Assembly (NCBI GenBank): GCA_018714645.1 | Contig: DVND01000110.1 | Location: forward strand, 1 to 6,750 | Length of the DNA: 6,750 bases | Direction of reading: 5' to 3' | From: Candidatus Avimonoglobus intestinipullorum | GTDB lineage: Bacteria > Bacillota > Clostridia > UBA1381 | Shown here: one piece after another, positions 4,611 through 6,750 of the stretch | Layout of the letters: each line of letters opens with the position of its first letter | How positions within the stretch are numbered: the first letter of the stretch is position 1 | Program-made: the position numbers and the translations under genes | Notes under the pieces: model-generated | What the model saw: the letters and a program-made list of their open reading frames with translations, nothing else | Database searches by the model: none | What the model was told of the DNA's origin: nothing

Positions 4611-6728
4611 AAAAAAATGATGGCGGCTTTTCTGGCATTTGCCATGCTGGCAAGCCAGACGGCCTTCGCGGCGACAGACACCTCCCAGATGCAGGAAGCA
4701 TTACTTTCTGTCAAGGCGAAAATTGACATCCCGGCAGAGCTGACAAACTTTGAAAGCAGTACCTCAGAATATGACGACGGCACCGTCAGCTATTCCTTCT
4801 CCTGGAATAACGAGGATTACACCAAACGCATCAACGTGTATTCCGACCAGGAGGGGCACATCCATTCCATGAACCGGTATGATAACGCCTGGTACCAGAA
4901 CAGCGGCGATGCGCCGCGGCTCTATGATTACAGCAAGGATGAAATCGCGGCTTTTGCCGAAAACTATCTGCGCCGGGTGGCGCCCGAAGCGTTCGCCGAT
5001 GCAAATGACGCCTTGCAATACGACGAACAGGCTTCCGCCGGAAGCCTGGATAGTTCCCCTTCCTTTTATGTCCAGTTCCAGCGGGTTAAGGACGGGGTCG
5101 CCGTACAGGAAAATTCCGCCAGCGTCAACATCCGCCTGCTCCCGTCGGAATTAGTGGTACAGAGCTTCAATCTCGACTGGAATTACGACAAATCCTTTGA
5201 AAGCCTGGACGGCGTTATCAGCGCCGCAGATGCGGCGGAGGCCTACAAAACCGCATTCCCGCTGGAGCTGGTCTACCGCAAATACGGGACAACGGACGAC
5301 AGCGCGATTTTATTGGAATATAAATTAAACAGTGCGGATACAAATTACATTGACGCCAAGACAGGCACGCAAGTTACGCGCGACGAACGGGATGCGGCAA
5401 AGTACGCAGGCAGCAGCGGCGGAGGCAGCGCAAATTCAGCTGTGCGGGACGAAGAGGCGGCAATGCCCACGCTCTCCCCCGCCGAGCAGGAAGAACTGAC
5501 CAACGTCGCCGGGCTGAAAAGCGCAGACGAAATTATAGCGACCGTTAAAACCATGGAGGAACTGGCGCTTCCGGCAGATATGGCTGTTCTAAGTTCTAAT
5601 TTATACAAAACAGATGATGCCTACTTCTACCAGATTTCTATGCAAAACAGTGATGAAAATAACGGCGGCCGTTATCTACATATCACTGCAAACGCAAAAA
5701 CAGGATTGGTTACGAGCTTATCTTCCAATGGTTTTATTATCAGAAATGAATCGGCGGAACGCACGCAATTAACAGAGGAGCAAATTGCCGCATACCGCGC
5801 AAAAGCAGAAGGGTTCCTGAAAACACACTATGCAGAACAGTTCGCAGACGCGGCGGCAAGGGAAGAAGAATACAGCGTCACCCCGGTATACTACACGAAT
5901 GACATCCTGTATTTCTCCTACGCACGGCAGATTGACGGCATCCCCTATGTGAGCAATACCATCAGCGTCTCCTGGGATACGGAAAACGACCGGCTGTACT
6001 CCTTCAGCTTAAACTGGGACGACTCCGTGGCAGACGCGCCGGACAGCGCCTCCGCAATCGATGCGGACGCCGCATACAACACCATCCTGGAAAACGATCC
6101 TGTATCGCTTCTTTACGTCTCTGTGGACGGCGTTTATAAACCGGTTTACGCCATCAACGGCGGCAACACAACCGTGAACGCCATATCGGGCGCGCTCATC
6201 GACTACGACGGCGAGCCCGCCGTAACCGACGAAAATGCCGCCTATACCGATATCGACGGGCATTGGGTAGCGGATATGGTCAATGCGCTGGGCAATTTCG
6301 GCATCCGCCTGGAGGGCAGCGCCTTCCGGCCTGATTCTGAAATCATCCAGGGGGATTATATGCGCCTGATTTATGCGACCATGAACAATGGGTATCTTTA
6401 TAAAACAAGCGAAGACGATATATACAGCCGGCTGATTGAAATGGGCATCCTTTCCGAAAGCGAAAAAGCGCCCGCATCAACCGTGAAGAAAGAGGACGCA
6501 ATTAAATACCTGCTCCGCACCATGGGCATCAAGGAAGTGGCGGAATTGCAAGGCATTTACATCTGCGACTTCGCAGACGCGGCGGATATTTCCCCCGCAA
6601 ACCTGGGATACTGCGCGATTGCAAAAGGGTTTGGGATCGCCTCCGGCAGCGACGGCATGCTGTACCCGCAAAAATCCATTACGCGGGCGGAAGCAATTAC
6701 GCTGCTGTATCAGTATCTCACCAGATAA
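4608..6728 (+). CDS. Secreted YcdB/YcdC-like protein with C-terminal SLH repeats
   Basis: The 706-residue product has a clear signal peptide (1-21, MKKMMAAFLAFAMLASQTAFA, probable cut before A22). Two similar halves follow, about 40-260 and 325-540. Each has a strand-rich block, a helical block (DEIAAFAENYLRR at 111-123; EEQIAAYRAKAEGFLK at 390-405), and a closing block with NxxxxDWN/LNWDD and ..IDAKTGTQV/..AISGALIDYDG. This is the pattern of YcdB/YcdC repeat proteins, which resemble PepSY domains. A linker rich in Gly, Ser and acidic residues (266-290) joins them. The C-terminal part carries SLH-type repeats: DIDGHWVADMVNALGNFGI (548-566), a poor middle repeat (about 605-645), and one near 653-706 with ITRAEA (691-696). 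It should sit on the outside of the cell, held to wall polysaccharide. The function is unknown; PepSY-type domains are often linked to protease inhibition. No terminator is visible in the last 22 bases. Confidence 0.85.
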   Translation: MKKMMAAFLAFAMLASQTAFAATDTSQMQEALLSVKAKIDIPAELTNFESSTSEYDDGTVSYSFSWNNEDYTKRINVYSDQEGHIHSMNRYDNAWYQNSGDAPRLYDYSKDEIAAFAENYLRRVAPEAFADANDALQYDEQASAGSLDSSPSFYVQFQRVKDGVAVQENSASVNIRLLPSELVVQSFNLDWNYDKSFESLDGVISAADAAEAYKTAFPLELVYRKYGTTDDSAILLEYKLNSADTNYIDAKTGTQVTRDERDAAKYAGSSGGGSANSAVRDEEAAMPTLSPAEQEELTNVAGLKSADEIIATVKTMEELALPADMAVLSSNLYKTDDAYFYQISMQNSDENNGGRYLHITANAKTGLVTSLSSNGFIIRNESAERTQLTEEQIAAYRAKAEGFLKTHYAEQFADAAAREEEYSVTPVYYTNDILYFSYARQIDGIPYVSNTISVSWDTENDRLYSFSLNWDDSVADAPDSASAIDADAAYNTILENDPVSLLYVSVDGVYKPVYAINGGNTTVNAISGALIDYDGEPAVTDENAAYTDIDGHWVADMVNALGNFGIRLEGSAFRPDSEIIQGDYMRLIYATMNNGYLYKTSEDDIYSRLIEMGILSESEKAPASTVKKEDAIKYLLRTMGIKEVAELQGIYICDFADAADISPANLGYCAIAKGFGIASGSDGMLYPQKSITRAEAITLLYQYLTR

Positions 6729-6750
6729 GTTCCCCCTAAATTACACTTTA

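Noticed and set aside
1..6750. CRISPR array, tRNA or rRNA genes, riboswitches
   Set aside because: I saw no regularly spaced repeats, no cloverleaf-like sequence and no recognisable riboswitch core. All intergenic gaps are under 150 bases.

Overview
This 6,750-base window looks like chromosomal DNA of a Gram-positive anaerobe of the Clostridia, plausibly an Oscillospirales-type gut bacterium. The evidence is moderately high GC coding sequence with AT-rich intergenic gaps, strong AGGAG ribosome binding sites, a secreted SLH-domain protein of Firmicutes type, and a Firmicutes-like IS481 transposase. The taxonomic placement is an inference from gene content.

Layout: (1) 1-1048, an apparently complete IS481-family insertion sequence with 26-bp imperfect terminal inverted repeats and one intact transposase gene; its left end coincides with the first base of the window. 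(2) 1141-2847 (+), a full-length protein of the asparagine synthetase B family. Its N-terminal glutaminase domain keeps all catalytic residues, but its C-terminal synthetase domain has lost the PP-loop and the other ATP/aspartate-site motifs. (3) 2859-2883, a strong hairpin between convergent genes. (4) 2885-3085 (-), a 66-residue ribbon-helix-helix (RHH) DNA-binding protein with a perfect inverted repeat around its ribosome binding site. (5) 3204-4463 (-), rmuC, a membrane-anchored coiled-coil protein with a nuclease-like domain. (6) 4464-4607, a divergent control region with a near-consensus rmuC promoter, two inverted repeats and a weaker promoter facing right. (7) 4608-6728 (+), a secreted protein with two YcdB/YcdC-like halves and C-terminal SLH repeats.

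No pathway clearly joins these genes. The IS has landed 92 bp upstream of the AsnB-like gene and may have changed its control. rmuC and the RHH gene lie in the same direction and could share a transcript, although the RHH gene has its own leader with repeat motifs typical of autoregulation. The AsnB-like and SLH genes share an 18-of-19 identical translation-initiation leader. There are no RNA genes, CRISPR arrays or gene-free stretches over 300 bases.

The most notable point is the AsnB-like protein: an intact reading frame with an intact glutaminase site joined to a synthetase domain whose chemistry appears lost. It is the best candidate for an undescribed activity here. I see no multi-gene novel system in this window.
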